DNA of 64,000 bases, taken from contig CADEGF010000006.1 in NCBI GenBank assembly GCA_902826815.1, positions 1 to 64,000 of the forward strand, written 5' to 3'. Below the pieces are notes generated by a model. It was not told the origin of the DNA, did not search any database, and saw nothing but the letters and a program-made list of their open reading frames with translations. Made by a program: the position numbers and the translations under genes. Positions 18,431 through 26,767 of the stretch are shown here, one piece after another; positions within the stretch are counted from its first letter, which is position 1, and every line of letters begins with the position of its first letter. The stretch comes from an uncultured Mycobacteriaceae bacterium (GTDB taxonomy: Bacteria; Actinomycetota; Actinomycetes; Mycobacteriales; Mycobacteriaceae).

Positions 18431-19327
18431 CTATGTCTCATCGGCCTCGTCCCAGAGTCGGCGCGCCCGCTGCGCGATCTCGTCCGGGTACTCGCCGTTG
18501 ATGGCGTGCGACGCATCGGGCCACAACTCGACGTCTCCGCGCGGCAACAGCCTGCGGGCGGTAGCCGCCGCACGGGCCGGGTCGAGCATTACGCTGCGGC
18601 CGGCGATCAGCGCCAGCACGGGTCGGTCCAGCGAGCGCAGCTGGTCATCGCTGAATACCTTGGGCATGGCCTTTCTGATGACGAAGTCTTTGGCCGCAGC
18701 CGAGATGAGCGCGGCTTCCGGCAGCGAATCGTCGACATCGGCGCCGCCCGAGATCCAGCTCAACGCCCGTCGCCGCAACGCCTCCGGCACACCGGGCGGG
18801 AACAACGCCAGCGAAGCCAGAATCGCCTTGGCGGGTATCGGCGCGAACGTCATCACCGGATCCAGCAGGGTCACCGATGCGATCCGGGCGGGACGACGGA
18901 GCACGCCGTTGGTCGCCGTCCAGCCGCCGATCGAGACGCCGAGAAGGTGCGCCCTGTCCAGCCCGAGGCCGCCCAGAGCGTCGTCGAGCCACTGCGCCTC
19001 GTCGTCGGCGCCGGTGATGGGCCTTCGCTGAACCGACCGCCCCGCCTCACCGAGCAGGTCGATCGCGATCACGGCGCGGTGCTCCAGCAGCGGGACGATG
19101 TTGGCCCGCCACATCGGCGTCGACGCGTTGCGGCCCGGCAGGAGCACGACCGGCCGATCGCCCTTGGGACCCTCGAACCGGTATGCCCGGACAGTGCCGA
19201 ACGACGTTGACACGTCGACTGATTCGCGCACCGGCGGCAGTTCGGCCATCGCGGACTCGTAGACGGCCATGAAACGCTCCTGCGCAGCATGGCTGCGGAA
19301 ATGCCCTACCTTGCGCTGCGCCCGCAT
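18431..19327 (-). CDS. Alpha/beta hydrolase
   Basis: A 298-residue alpha/beta hydrolase. Oxyanion-region LLPGRNASTPMW, IDLLGEAGRS, nucleophile elbow GVSIGG (serine in LLGVSIGGWTA), a late DASHAINGEYP with the probable catalytic histidine, and an acid candidate in the RSVMLDP region. Substrate unknown. ATG at 19327 lies 2 nt after the glmS stop, so it is translated from the glmS message. No signal peptide or membrane segment is evident, so it should be cytosolic. Confidence 0.85.
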   Translation of the reverse strand: MRAQRKVGHFRSHAAQERFMAVYESAMAELPPVRESVDVSTSFGTVRAYRFEGPKGDRPVVLLPGRNASTPMWRANIVPLLEHRAVIAIDLLGEAGRSVQRRPITGADDEAQWLDDALGGLGLDRAHLLGVSIGGWTATNGVLRRPARIASVTLLDPVMTFAPIPAKAILASLALFPPGVPEALRRRALSWISGGADVDDSLPEAALISAAAKDFVIRKAMPKVFSDDQLRSLDRPVLALIAGRSVMLDPARAAATARRLLPRGDVELWPDASHAINGEYPDEIAQRARRLWDEADET

Positions 19328-19329
19328 GC

Positions 19330-21198
19330 CTACTCGACGGTGACGGACTTGGCCAGGTTGCGCGGCTTGTCCACGTCGTAGCCGCGGGCCTGGGCGACCC
19401 CGGCGGCGAACACCTGCAGCGGAATGGTCGACAGCAGCGGCTGCAGAAGTGTTGACACCGCAGGGATTTCGATCAGGTGGTCGGCGTACGGCCGCACGGT
19501 GTCGTCGCCCTCTTCTGCGATCACGATGGTGATCGCACCACGCGCCTGGATCTCGCGGATATTGCTCAACAGTTTGGAGTGCAGCATGGCAGCGTTCTTC
19601 GGCGACGGCATGACGACGATGACCGGCAGGTCGTCCTCGATCAGCGCGATCGGCCCGTGTTTCAGCTCGCCTGCCGCAAAGCCTTCCGCGTGCATGTAGG
19701 CGAGTTCCTTGAGCTTCAGCGCGCCCTCGAGGGCGACGGGATAGCCGACGTGGCGGCCGAGGAACAGCACGGTCTGCGACTTCGCGAACCGGTGGGCCAG
19801 CGCGGAAACCGGTTCGACGGTTGCCAGCACCCGCTTCACCAATTCGGGCATCGCCTCCAGCTCACGGTATTCGCGCTCCACCTCATCGGGGTACTTGGTG
19901 CCGCGCGCCTGCGCGAGCGCAAGCCCGACAAGGTAGTTGGCGGCGATCTGCGCCAGGAACGTCTTGGTCGACGCGACGCCGATCTCCGGCCCTGCCCGGG
20001 TGTAGAGCACCGCGTCGCATTCGCGCGGGATCTGGCTGCCGTTGGTGTTACAGATCGCCAGCACCTTGGCCTTCTGATCCTTGGCATGCCGGACCGCTTC
20101 CAGGGTGTCGGCCGTCTCGCCGGACTGCGAGATGGCGATCACCAGCGTGCTGCGGTCCAGGACCGGGTCGCGGTAGCGGAACTCGCTGGCCAGTTCGACC
20201 TCGACGGGCAGCCGCGTCCAGTGCTCGATCGCATACTTGGCGAGCAGTCCCGAGTGATATGCGGTGCCGCAGGCGACGATGAAGACCTTGTCGATCTCGC
20301 GCAGCTCCTGGTCGGACAGCCGCTGCTCGTCGAGCACGATGCGGCCGTTCACGAAGTGCCCGAGCAGGGTGTCGGAGACCGCGGCAGGCTGCTCGGCGAT
20401 CTCCTTGAGCATGAAGTACTCGTAGCCGCCCTTCTCGGCGGCGGAGAGATCCCAGTCGATGTGGAACGGGCGGGCACTCGCGTCGTCGGGACGGCCGTGG
20501 AAGTCGGTGATCCGGTACCCGTCGGCGGTGACCACCACGGCCTGGTCCTGACCCAGCTCGACGGCGTCGCGGGTGTGCTCGATGAATGCCGCGACGTCGG
20601 AGCCGAGGAACATCTCGCCGTCGCCAACGCCGACCACCAGAGGGGTGGACCGGCGGGCCGCGATGATCGTGCCCGGTTCGTCGGCGTTGGCGAAGACCAG
20701 CGTGAAATGGCCCTCCAACCGCGGCAGCACCGCGAATACGGACCCGGTGAAATCGCCTGCGGCATCGCCCTTGCGGTACTCGCGGGAGACGAGATGGACG
20801 GCGACCTCGGTGTCGGTGTCGCTCGCGAATTCGACGCCGTCGGCTTCCAGTTCCCGGCGCAGCTCGGCGTAGTTCTCGATGATCCCGTTGTGGACGACGG
20901 CGATCTTGCCCGTGGAGTCGCGATGCGGATGCGCGTTGCGGTCGGTCGGCCTGCCGTGGGTGGCCCAACGGGTGTGACCGAGGCCGGTGCCACCGGTGAG
21001 GGTGGCGGCGTCCGTCTCGGCCAATGCGACCTCGAGGTTGGCCAGCCGACCGGCGCGGCGCCGGACCGTCAGGCCGCCTTCACCGTCGAGCAGGGCGACC
21101 CCGGAGGAGTCATATCCGCGGTATTCCATCCGGCGCAACGCGTCGACGACGACTCCGCGAGCGTCCCGCGTCCCGACGTAGCCGACGATTCCACACAT
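19330..21198 (-). CDS. glmS: Glucosamine-fructose-6-phosphate aminotransferase
   Basis: A 622-residue enzyme making glucosamine-6-phosphate from fructose-6-phosphate and glutamine, the first step to UDP-GlcNAc for cell wall. MCGIVGYVG gives the N-terminal Cys2 nucleophile of the class II glutaminase. Two SIS domains follow (ACGTAYHSGLLAKY, then SQSGETADTLEA and LGRHVGYPVALEGALKLKE), ending PRNLAKSVTVE. The start is fixed by Cys2. TACCCT lies 8 nt before the ATG with no Shine-Dalgarno, so a leaderless transcript is possible. I see no glmS ribozyme upstream. glmM lies about 4 kb away. Confidence 0.97.
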   Translation of the reverse strand: MCGIVGYVGTRDARGVVVDALRRMEYRGYDSSGVALLDGEGGLTVRRRAGRLANLEVALAETDAATLTGGTGLGHTRWATHGRPTDRNAHPHRDSTGKIAVVHNGIIENYAELRRELEADGVEFASDTDTEVAVHLVSREYRKGDAAGDFTGSVFAVLPRLEGHFTLVFANADEPGTIIAARRSTPLVVGVGDGEMFLGSDVAAFIEHTRDAVELGQDQAVVVTADGYRITDFHGRPDDASARPFHIDWDLSAAEKGGYEYFMLKEIAEQPAAVSDTLLGHFVNGRIVLDEQRLSDQELREIDKVFIVACGTAYHSGLLAKYAIEHWTRLPVEVELASEFRYRDPVLDRSTLVIAISQSGETADTLEAVRHAKDQKAKVLAICNTNGSQIPRECDAVLYTRAGPEIGVASTKTFLAQIAANYLVGLALAQARGTKYPDEVEREYRELEAMPELVKRVLATVEPVSALAHRFAKSQTVLFLGRHVGYPVALEGALKLKELAYMHAEGFAAGELKHGPIALIEDDLPVIVVMPSPKNAAMLHSKLLSNIREIQARGAITIVIAEEGDDTVRPYADHLIEIPAVSTLLQPLLSTIPLQVFAAGVAQARGYDVDKPRNLAKSVTVE

Positions 21199-21246
21199 AG
21201 GTATCAAGGGTAGTGCAGGAGCCAGCTAACGCCACATTTACGGCGA

Positions 21247-21297
21247 CTCTGCGCATAGGGCGGGGTTTACTCGGGCAAAGCCGCCTTGGGCGCAGAG
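21247..21297. repeat. Inverted repeat between glmS and the broken gene
   Basis: CTCTGCGC (21247-21254) and GCGCAGAG (21290-21297) enclose a second GGCGG/CCGCC pair. It overlaps the 3' end of the membrane-gene remnant and could be a terminator-like hairpin upstream of glmS. Confidence 0.4.
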
Positions 21298-21499
21298 CCA
21301 ACGGTCGCCGTGGCTATCTCGGCCAGCAGCGCGACAACCACCCCGAACGCGAAATATAGCGCGGCCCGGTGTGAACCAGCGCGGTGGTGACGTAGATGCC
21401 GATGACCGTCGCCAGGGCGACGTGGCTGTGGTCGCCGACGAGCGACGCCGCCGCTCCGATAATGAAGAGGAACACCGCATCGGGCCAGCGCAGTTTCAC
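21267..21499 (-). pseudogene. Remnant of a membrane protein gene, frameshifted and deleted
   Basis: From a GTG at 21499 the minus strand encodes KLRWPDAVFLFIIGAAASLV, then GDHSHVALATVIGIYVTTALVHT, two hydrophobic segments, before running out of frame to a stop at 21314. In another frame the following DNA encodes ALYFAFGVVVALLAEIATAT up to a TAA at 21267, again a membrane helix. The pieces look like parts of one polytopic membrane protein joined by deletions. An alternative is a real 61-residue two-helix protein from 21499 to 21314. Intact relatives would decide it. Confidence 0.5.
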
Positions 21500-21535
21500 A
21501 GCAAGGACCCTAGCGCCGCCGCCATCCGTGTGGGC

Positions 21536-21541
21536 TACGGT
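21536..21541 (+). promoter_or_regulatory. -10 box, leaderless start
   Basis: TACGGT, 6 nt, then the GTG at 21548. Matches the TANNNT-N6-RTG layout; no Shine-Dalgarno is seen. Confidence 0.5.
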
Positions 21542-21547
21542 CGTCAG

Positions 21548-22393
21548 GTGGCCGCCACGAAGAAGCTCTTCGCCGCTTTGAAGCGGCGCGGGCCGCATCG
21601 CGTGCTGCGCGGTGACCTGTCGTTCGCGGGCTTGCCTGGGGTCGTCTACACCCCCGAGTCCGGGTTCAACCTTCCGGGCGTCGCCTTCGGCCATGAATGG
21701 ATGACCGGTGCCGACCGCTACACGGGAACGCTCGAGCACCTGGCCTCGTGGGGCATCGTCGCTGCCGCCCCTGACACCGAAAAGGGCGTCGCGCCTTCGG
21801 TGTTGAACCTGGCGTTCGATCTCGGCACCACGCTCGACATCATCGCCGGGGTTCGGCTGGGCGACGGGAAGATCAGCGTGCATCCCACCAAGCTCGGCCT
21901 CGTCGGCCACGGCTTCGGCGCATCGACAGCCGTCTTCGCCGCCGCAGGGATGCCGGTCAAGCCGAAGGCCGTCGTCGCGGCGTTCCCGACCGTCACCAAG
22001 CCGCGCGCCGAGGAGGCCGCAGCGACGCTGAAGGTGCCTGGCCTGATCCTCACCGATCCCGGCGATCCGATGACGTTGCGCTCCAACGCTGTCGAGTTGG
22101 CACGGGCGTGGGATACGGCGACGCTGCGCGCTGTTCCGAAAGCGAAGGCGGGCGGACTGGTCGAAGGCCGTCGACTGGCCCGGGTGGTCGGCCTGCCCGG
22201 CGCCGATCGGAGCACTCAGAAGATGGTGCGGGCGTTGATGACCGGATTTCTGCTGCACCAGCTCACCGGCGACAAGACCTACCGCGACTTCGCCGATCCC
22301 GAGGCGGCGCTACCCAAGGCGGCGACGATCGATCCCTTCTCAGACGACCCCGTTGACCTGGAGAACAAGGTCGTCGCGCTGCTGAAGCCCTGA
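21548..22393 (+). CDS. Alpha/beta hydrolase-fold protein, nucleophile Ser replaced
   Basis: A 281-residue protein of dienelactone-hydrolase/acetylxylan-esterase-like fold, counterpart of Rv3438. Recognisable blocks: LPGVVYTPESGFNLPGVAFG, HEWMTGADRYTG, a strand-helix elbow LGLVGHGFGAS, and LILTDPGDPM. In the elbow the usual Gly-x-Ser-x-Gly reads Gly-His-Gly-Phe-Gly, so the serine nucleophile is missing and serine-hydrolase activity is doubtful. GTG at 21548 was chosen for the leaderless -10 box 6 nt upstream; homology also starts about there. Confidence 0.82.
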   Translation: MAATKKLFAALKRRGPHRVLRGDLSFAGLPGVVYTPESGFNLPGVAFGHEWMTGADRYTGTLEHLASWGIVAAAPDTEKGVAPSVLNLAFDLGTTLDIIAGVRLGDGKISVHPTKLGLVGHGFGASTAVFAAAGMPVKPKAVVAAFPTVTKPRAEEAAATLKVPGLILTDPGDPMTLRSNAVELARAWDTATLRAVPKAKAGGLVEGRRLARVVGLPGADRSTQKMVRALMTGFLLHQLTGDKTYRDFADPEAALPKAATIDPFSDDPVDLENKVVALLKP

Positions 22394-22398
22394 TTCGT

Positions 22399-22424
22399 CC
22401 CAACCAACTGGTTGGGTGTATAAC
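22399..22424 (+). promoter_or_regulatory. Operator plus -10 box for the oxidoreductase gene
   Basis: Inverted repeat CCCAACC-AACT-GGTTGGG (22399-22416) lies directly upstream of TATAAC (22419-22424), which is 6 nt from the GTG start at 22431. The palindrome occupies the space between the -35 and -10 positions, as for a TetR-type repressor. The regulator is not adjacent. Confidence 0.55.
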
Positions 22425-22430
22425 GTGTGG

Positions 22431-23507
22431 GTGGCTTCTACCTCGTCTGCCTCGGCAACCTCCACCATGCGGACCGGAATCTTTCTCAACTACGCCGGCG
22501 GTTTTCTCGAGGCCGTCGACGAGGTCGTCGAGCTGGAGAAGGTCGGCGTCGACATCGCGCTCGTGGCCGAGGCCTACTCGTTCGACGCGATCAGCCAGCT
22601 GGGATTCCTTGCGGCCAGGACATCACGGATCGAGCTGGGCTCCGGTGTCGTGCCGATCTACGTCCGCACCCCGTCGCTGCTGGCGATGACGGCCGCGGGC
22701 CTGGACTACGTCTCCGACGGCCGGTTCCGGCTGGGCATCGGCACGTCCGGCCCGCAGGTGATGGAGGGCTTCCACGGCGTCCCGTTCGATGCTCCGCTTG
22801 GCCGTACCCGTGAGGTCGTCGAGATCTGCAGGCAGGTGTGGCGTCGCGAGAACGTGGAGTTCGACGGCAAGCACTACCAGATCCCACTTCCCCACGATCA
22901 GGGCACAGGGCTGGGCAAGTCGCTGCACCTGATCAATCATCCTGTCCGCGAACGCATTCCGATCACGATCGCCGCGCTCGGCCCGAAAAACGTCGAGCTG
23001 ACAGCGGAGATCGCCGAAGGCTGGCAGCCGGTGTTCTTCTATCCGGAGAAGGCTGACGACGCGTGGGGTGACTCACTGCGCGCCGGACTGGCCAAGCGCG
23101 ACCCCGAACTCGGGCCGCTCGACGTCATGGTCAGCGCAACCCTGGCCATCGGCGACGACGTCGAGGATCGGCTGGCGTGGGCGAAACCGCAACTGGCGCT
23201 ATACATCGGCGGCATGGGTGCTCGCGGCAAGAATTTTTACCACAACCTGGCGACCCGCTACGGGTTCGGCGACGTTGCCGACCATATCCAGGATCTCTAC
23301 CTGTCAGGCAAGAAGGCCGAGGCCATCGATGCCGTGCCCGACGACTTGGTGCGCCACGTATCGCTCATCGGGCCAACGGGTTTCGTCAAGGAGCGCGTCG
23401 CGGCCTACGCCGAGGCGGGCGTCACCACACTGCTTGTGCATCCATTGACCGGCGACCGTCGCGAATCCGTCCGCTTCGTCGAGGAACTCCAGGGGCTGCT
23501 GCCCTAG
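22431..23507 (+). CDS. Luciferase-like F420-type oxidoreductase
   Basis: A 358-residue luciferase-like monooxygenase-family protein (TIM barrel). RTGIFLNYAGGFLEAVDEVV opens the barrel; VDIALVAEAYSFDAISQLGF, IELGSGVVPIYVRTPSLLAM, SDGRFRLGIGTSGPQVMEGF and PITIAALGPKNVELTAEIAE are the typical strands and loops. Mycobacterial members usually use coenzyme F420 rather than FMN; that is inferred from family, and the substrate is unknown. GTG at 22431 is fixed by TATAAC 6 nt upstream. The palindromic operator suggests repression. In M. tuberculosis the Rv3438 and Rv3439c counterparts are adjacent, so this gene is an insertion. Confidence 0.88.
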   Translation: MASTSSASATSTMRTGIFLNYAGGFLEAVDEVVELEKVGVDIALVAEAYSFDAISQLGFLAARTSRIELGSGVVPIYVRTPSLLAMTAAGLDYVSDGRFRLGIGTSGPQVMEGFHGVPFDAPLGRTREVVEICRQVWRRENVEFDGKHYQIPLPHDQGTGLGKSLHLINHPVRERIPITIAALGPKNVELTAEIAEGWQPVFFYPEKADDAWGDSLRAGLAKRDPELGPLDVMVSATLAIGDDVEDRLAWAKPQLALYIGGMGARGKNFYHNLATRYGFGDVADHIQDLYLSGKKAEAIDAVPDDLVRHVSLIGPTGFVKERVAAYAEAGVTTLLVHPLTGDRRESVRFVEELQGLLP

Positions 23508-23522
23508 TTCGGTTTCACGCGC

Positions 23523-23579
23523 CGAAATTGCGTCCACGGTCGTTACTTCGAGAGATTCACGACCCTGAGTGCAATTTCG
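23523..23579. repeat. 57-nt intergenic palindrome, copy 1
   Basis: Arms 23523-23543 and 23559-23579 pair at 17 of 21 positions (CGAAATTGC/GCAATTTCG ends) around a 15-nt loop. It fills the 77-nt gap between two convergent stops (23507 and 23585) and can terminate transcription both ways. Copy 2, also 57 nt, is at 41751-41807. Confidence 0.7.
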
Positions 23580-23584
23580 AGCTG

Positions 23585-24955
23585 CTAGGGTCCCGCCTGC
23601 GGCAGCTCGTCGGCCGCGATCTCGCACGGCGTTTCTGCGCCTAGCGGATCAGCGGTCGGCGGCGGCTCCACGACAGGTTCTGGCGGCGGCATGGGTGCCG
23701 GCGGGGGCGTCGGCGCCGGATCGGGCGGCGGCGGTTCCTCGACTGGTTCGTCTTCCGCACAGGCATCGACGGGCTCGTCGGTGGGTTCGTCCGTCTCGGC
23801 GAGATCGTCTGCCTCCTCGTCGGATTCGGCTTCTGGATCCTCTTCGTCGTCCGGCGCCTGCTCATCCGTGTCGACGGCTTCGTCGTCCAACTCCGGCGGA
23901 TCAGGCAGCGCGTCGTCAGGGCGATCGAGCAGCCCACCGATCGCGTCGGCTAATTGCGAACCGAGTCCCGCGAGTCCGCCTGCGCCGCCGGGCAATCCGC
24001 CACCCATCTCGCCGAGTGACGGCATCGAAGGCATGGATGGCATCGCAGACGTGGGCGCCGATGCAGGAGCGACGGCGCTCGGTACTGCCGGCATCGGGGT
24101 TGCGAGCGCAGGTTCCGATGTGGCAGGAAAGACCGGTGACGCCCCCATAGGGCTCGAAGGAGGCGGCGCGGACGGCGCAGGCGTCGACCAGCCGCCGGGC
24201 GCGGTGCCTGCGATGTCGGCGGCGGGAGAGCTGCTCGCAGGAGATGACTGAATCGACGATGGCCCGAGGTCTCCCGGCACGTCGAACGTTGCGGGAAGAT
24301 CGCCGGTCAGGGCGCCGGTCGCGGCATCGAATGCGGCGGAGACGGCTGCCATCGCCTTCTGCATCGCGCTCAGCCAGTCCGACCGAATGTCGTTGTCCAC
24401 GAACGGCTTCACCTGCTGGTCGATCAGCTCACTGGCCGCCGCACGGTCGCCCGCTCCCGTCGTGACCGTCTGCGTCGCGGCCTGCCATTGCGCGCGCTCG
24501 GCTTGTCGGCGATCATCGATCGCCACGGCGGAGGCGACCTTCTCGTCGACCGCGCGCCACAGATCGTCGCGGAGTGCGGAGAGGGCGTCGACGGCGTTGC
24601 GCACGGCCGACGCCGCGGCCGTCGACGCCTCCCCGTGGCGCAGCAGAAACTCCCGTGAGGCCTCGCCGCCGCGACCCCGCCATGCTTCGGACAGCGCGTC
24701 GATCTGCCGCTCCTGCAGCTGCCGGGCACCATCCGCCGCCGTCGCGACCGACTCCAACGCGGCGCGATCGGCCTCAAGCGCGCGAAGGTCCAACCCGTCT
24801 TCGCTCCCGTACCAATCCCGCACCTGCGCTGAGTGCAACGTGAGATCCGGATTCTGATAGCCCAGCAGGTGGCATGCCCACACATAGTCGCCGACGTTCT
24901 CGACGGCGGGACGCCCCTGCGCCAGTCGCGCGTCGACGTCGAGCGGTTCGGCCAT
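23585..24955 (-). CDS. Ala/Pro-rich ESX-associated-like protein (Rv3439c type)
   Basis: A 456-residue protein. Residues 1-220 are helical and Ala/Arg/Glu-rich, with a central WRGRGGEASREFLLRHGEA that resembles the WxG turn of WXG100/EspB-like helical hairpins. Residues 220-330 are Pro/Ser/Ala-rich, with MPSMPSMPSLGEMGGGLPGG. The C-terminus is very acidic (DDEEDPEAESDEEADDLAET) and then proline-rich. Counterpart of Rv3439c. It lies 3 nt after a small helical gene, a pair arrangement like T7SS substrates. Function unknown; secretion through an ESX system is inference. Confidence 0.75.
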   Translation of the reverse strand: MAEPLDVDARLAQGRPAVENVGDYVWACHLLGYQNPDLTLHSAQVRDWYGSEDGLDLRALEADRAALESVATAADGARQLQERQIDALSEAWRGRGGEASREFLLRHGEASTAAASAVRNAVDALSALRDDLWRAVDEKVASAVAIDDRRQAERAQWQAATQTVTTGAGDRAAASELIDQQVKPFVDNDIRSDWLSAMQKAMAAVSAAFDAATGALTGDLPATFDVPGDLGPSSIQSSPASSSPAADIAGTAPGGWSTPAPSAPPPSSPMGASPVFPATSEPALATPMPAVPSAVAPASAPTSAMPSMPSMPSLGEMGGGLPGGAGGLAGLGSQLADAIGGLLDRPDDALPDPPELDDEAVDTDEQAPDDEEDPEAESDEEADDLAETDEPTDEPVDACAEDEPVEEPPPPDPAPTPPPAPMPPPEPVVEPPPTADPLGAETPCEIAADELPQAGP

Positions 24956-24958
24956 CGC

Positions 24959-25264
24959 TCAGCCGATCCGTCGGGCGCCGCGGGCGTCGACGTCGACATA
25001 TCGATCAGCGCACGACCGCAGTTCGGCCGCGATCTCCGCGCCTGCGCGCGCCCACTGCTGCAGCCGGTGCGCCAGATCGTCGACCGCGCGGCGCAGGGCG
25101 TCGCCTTGAGCGGCGTGAACGCGGCCTGCGACCGCGCCGTCGAACCGCAATCCGGTCAGGTGAGTGCGAACGGCGGCGTCGACGATGTCGGAAGCCGTGT
25201 CGTACTGGCGCGCAACGTCGAGCACTGCCGCAACGTCGACACGCGCGTTGTCAGGTTCTCCCAC
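24959..25264 (-). CDS. Small helical EspC/WXG100-like protein (Rv3440c type)
   Basis: A 101-residue, largely alpha-helical protein: VDVAAVLDVARQYDTASDIV opens it, and LQQWARAGAEIAAELRSCAD lies near residues 68-88. Size and pattern fit the ESX-secreted EspC/DUF2580-like group. GTG at 25264 starts it, 43 nt after glmM, and its stop is 3 nt before the partner gene. It probably forms a heterodimer or chaperone pair with that partner (inference). Counterpart of Rv3440c. Confidence 0.7.
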   Translation of the reverse strand: MGEPDNARVDVAAVLDVARQYDTASDIVDAAVRTHLTGLRFDGAVAGRVHAAQGDALRRAVDDLAHRLQQWARAGAEIAAELRSCADRYVDVDARGARRIG

Positions 25265-25307
25265 ACTGACTACGACGAAACCGAAACCCGCCGGGTTCCA
25301 CCCAATG

Positions 25308-26645
25308 TCAGCGCTGCTCGCTGACCGACTCGGCGACGCGGATGGCCACCTGGCGGGCTGTGTCCTCGTCCGCGGCTTCCACCATCACCCGAACCAACTG
25401 CTCGGTCCCCGAGGGCCGCAACAGAATCCGCCCCGTGTCGCCCAGCTCGGCTTCGGCCTCGGCGACGGCGGATCGCACCTGGGGCGCATCGGCCACGGTG
25501 GCCTTGTCGTCGACCTCGACATTGATCAGCACCTGGGGCAGCTGATGCATGGGCGAGGCGAGTGCGGCCAGCGACGTACGCGTCTGCGCCATCCGCGACA
25601 TCAGCCGCAGCCCGGTGACGATGCCGTCGCCGGTGGTACCCATCGCGGGCATCACGATATGACCGGATTGCTCACCGCCGAGCGAGTATTCGCCTGCACG
25701 CAGTTCCTCGAGCACGTAGCGATCGCCGACGCCGGTGGTGAGGACCTCGATGCCTGCCGAGCGCATCGCCAGGTGCAGCCCGAGGTTGCTCATCACGGTG
25801 GCGACCAGGGTGTTGGACGCCAGCTCGCCTGCCTCCTTCATGGCAAGCGCCAGGATCACCATGATGGCGTCGCCGTCGATGATGTTGCCTTCGGAATCGA
25901 CAGCCAGGCAGCGGTCGGCATCGCCGTCGTGGGCCAGGCCAAGATCGGCACCGTTGGACACCACCGCCTGCTGCAGCGTCTCCATGTGCGTCGAACCGCA
26001 GCCCTCGTTGATGTTCAGCCCGTTGGGCTCGGCATTCATCGCGATGACGGTCGCGCCTGCGGCCCGGTATGCCCGTGGTGCGGCCGCCGAGGCGGCGCCG
26101 TTGGCGCAGTCGACGACGACGGTTAGCTCCTCCAGCCGGGTGGTGACGGCTTTGCTCGCGTGGCGGAGATAGCGATCGAGTGCGTCGTCGGCGTCGACGA
26201 CACGGCCGATGGCGGCGCCGACGGGCCGCTCGCCGGAACCGGCAGCGAGCAGTTCCTCGATACGGTCCTCAGTGGCGTCGTCGAGTTTGTGCCCGCCCGC
26301 GCCGAAGATCTTGATGCCGTTGTCTGGCATGGGGTTGTGTGACGCCGAGATCATCACGCCGAACTCGGCGTCGTAGGCATTGGTCAGATAGGCGACCGCG
26401 GGCGTCGGCAACACTCCGACCCGCAGCGCGTCGACGCCCTCGCTCGTCAGTCCGGCGATGACCGCGGCCTCGAGCATCTCGCCGCTGGCGCGCGGGTCGC
26501 GGCCGACCACGGCGACCCGGCGGCGGGCCCGCGAGGAGTTTCCGAGTCGACGGGCAGCCGCCGAGCCAAGGCCAAGTGCCAGCTCAGCGGTCAGATTGCG
26601 ATTGGCGACCCCGCGAACTCCGTCGGTGCCAAACAGTCGACCCAT
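25308..26645 (-). CDS. glmM: Phosphoglucosamine mutase
   Basis: A 445-residue alpha-D-phosphohexomutase converting glucosamine-6-phosphate to glucosamine-1-phosphate. [13 protein letters not shown] opens it; the phosphoserine is S102 in ISASHNP (same position as E. coli GlmM); the Mg-binding loop DGDADR is near residue 243; the sugar loop GEQSGHI and phosphate loop RPSGTE are present. Counterpart of mrsA/glmM Rv3441c. It is transcribed away from the AIM24 gene, with a shared 122-nt upstream region. Confidence 0.97.
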   Translation of the reverse strand: MGRLFGTDGVRGVANRNLTAELALGLGSAAARRLGNSSRARRRVAVVGRDPRASGEMLEAAVIAGLTSEGVDALRVGVLPTPAVAYLTNAYDAEFGVMISASHNPMPDNGIKIFGAGGHKLDDATEDRIEELLAAGSGERPVGAAIGRVVDADDALDRYLRHASKAVTTRLEELTVVVDCANGAASAAAPRAYRAAGATVIAMNAEPNGLNINEGCGSTHMETLQQAVVSNGADLGLAHDGDADRCLAVDSEGNIIDGDAIMVILALAMKEAGELASNTLVATVMSNLGLHLAMRSAGIEVLTTGVGDRYVLEELRAGEYSLGGEQSGHIVMPAMGTTGDGIVTGLRLMSRMAQTRTSLAALASPMHQLPQVLINVEVDDKATVADAPQVRSAVAEAEAELGDTGRILLRPSGTEQLVRVMVEAADEDTARQVAIRVAESVSEQR

Positions 26646-26693
26646 CGGACAAATTTCTCATAGATGACCCCCGATAACACAACCGCCGCCCCG

Positions 26694-26721
26694 CTATCGA
26701 TAGGGAAACACCCTATTTTTC
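26694..26721. repeat. Palindrome and hairpin in the glmM/AIM24 divergent region
   Basis: A 10-bp palindrome CTATCGATAG (26694-26703) overlaps a hairpin ATAGGG-aaaca-CCCTAT (26700-26716) followed by five T on the plus strand. It lies between two divergent genes, so a regulatory role, or attenuation of leftward-initiated read-through, is possible. Confidence 0.35.
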
Positions 26722-26767
26722 TGCCGCTGGCCGGTCGATAACGTCACCACCGGCGAAAGGAATCCCC

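Noticed and set aside
19477-21213. 578-codon plus-strand open frame opposite glmS
   Set aside because: Mirrors the glmS codon pattern; no ribosome site, no domain. Same for the long frames opposite tsaD (3191-4255) and the FAD protein (50576-52129).
21199-21330. glmS ribozyme or riboswitch
   Set aside because: Upstream sequence is short with a -10-like box 8 nt before the start; no ribozyme core seen and mycobacteria are not known for it.
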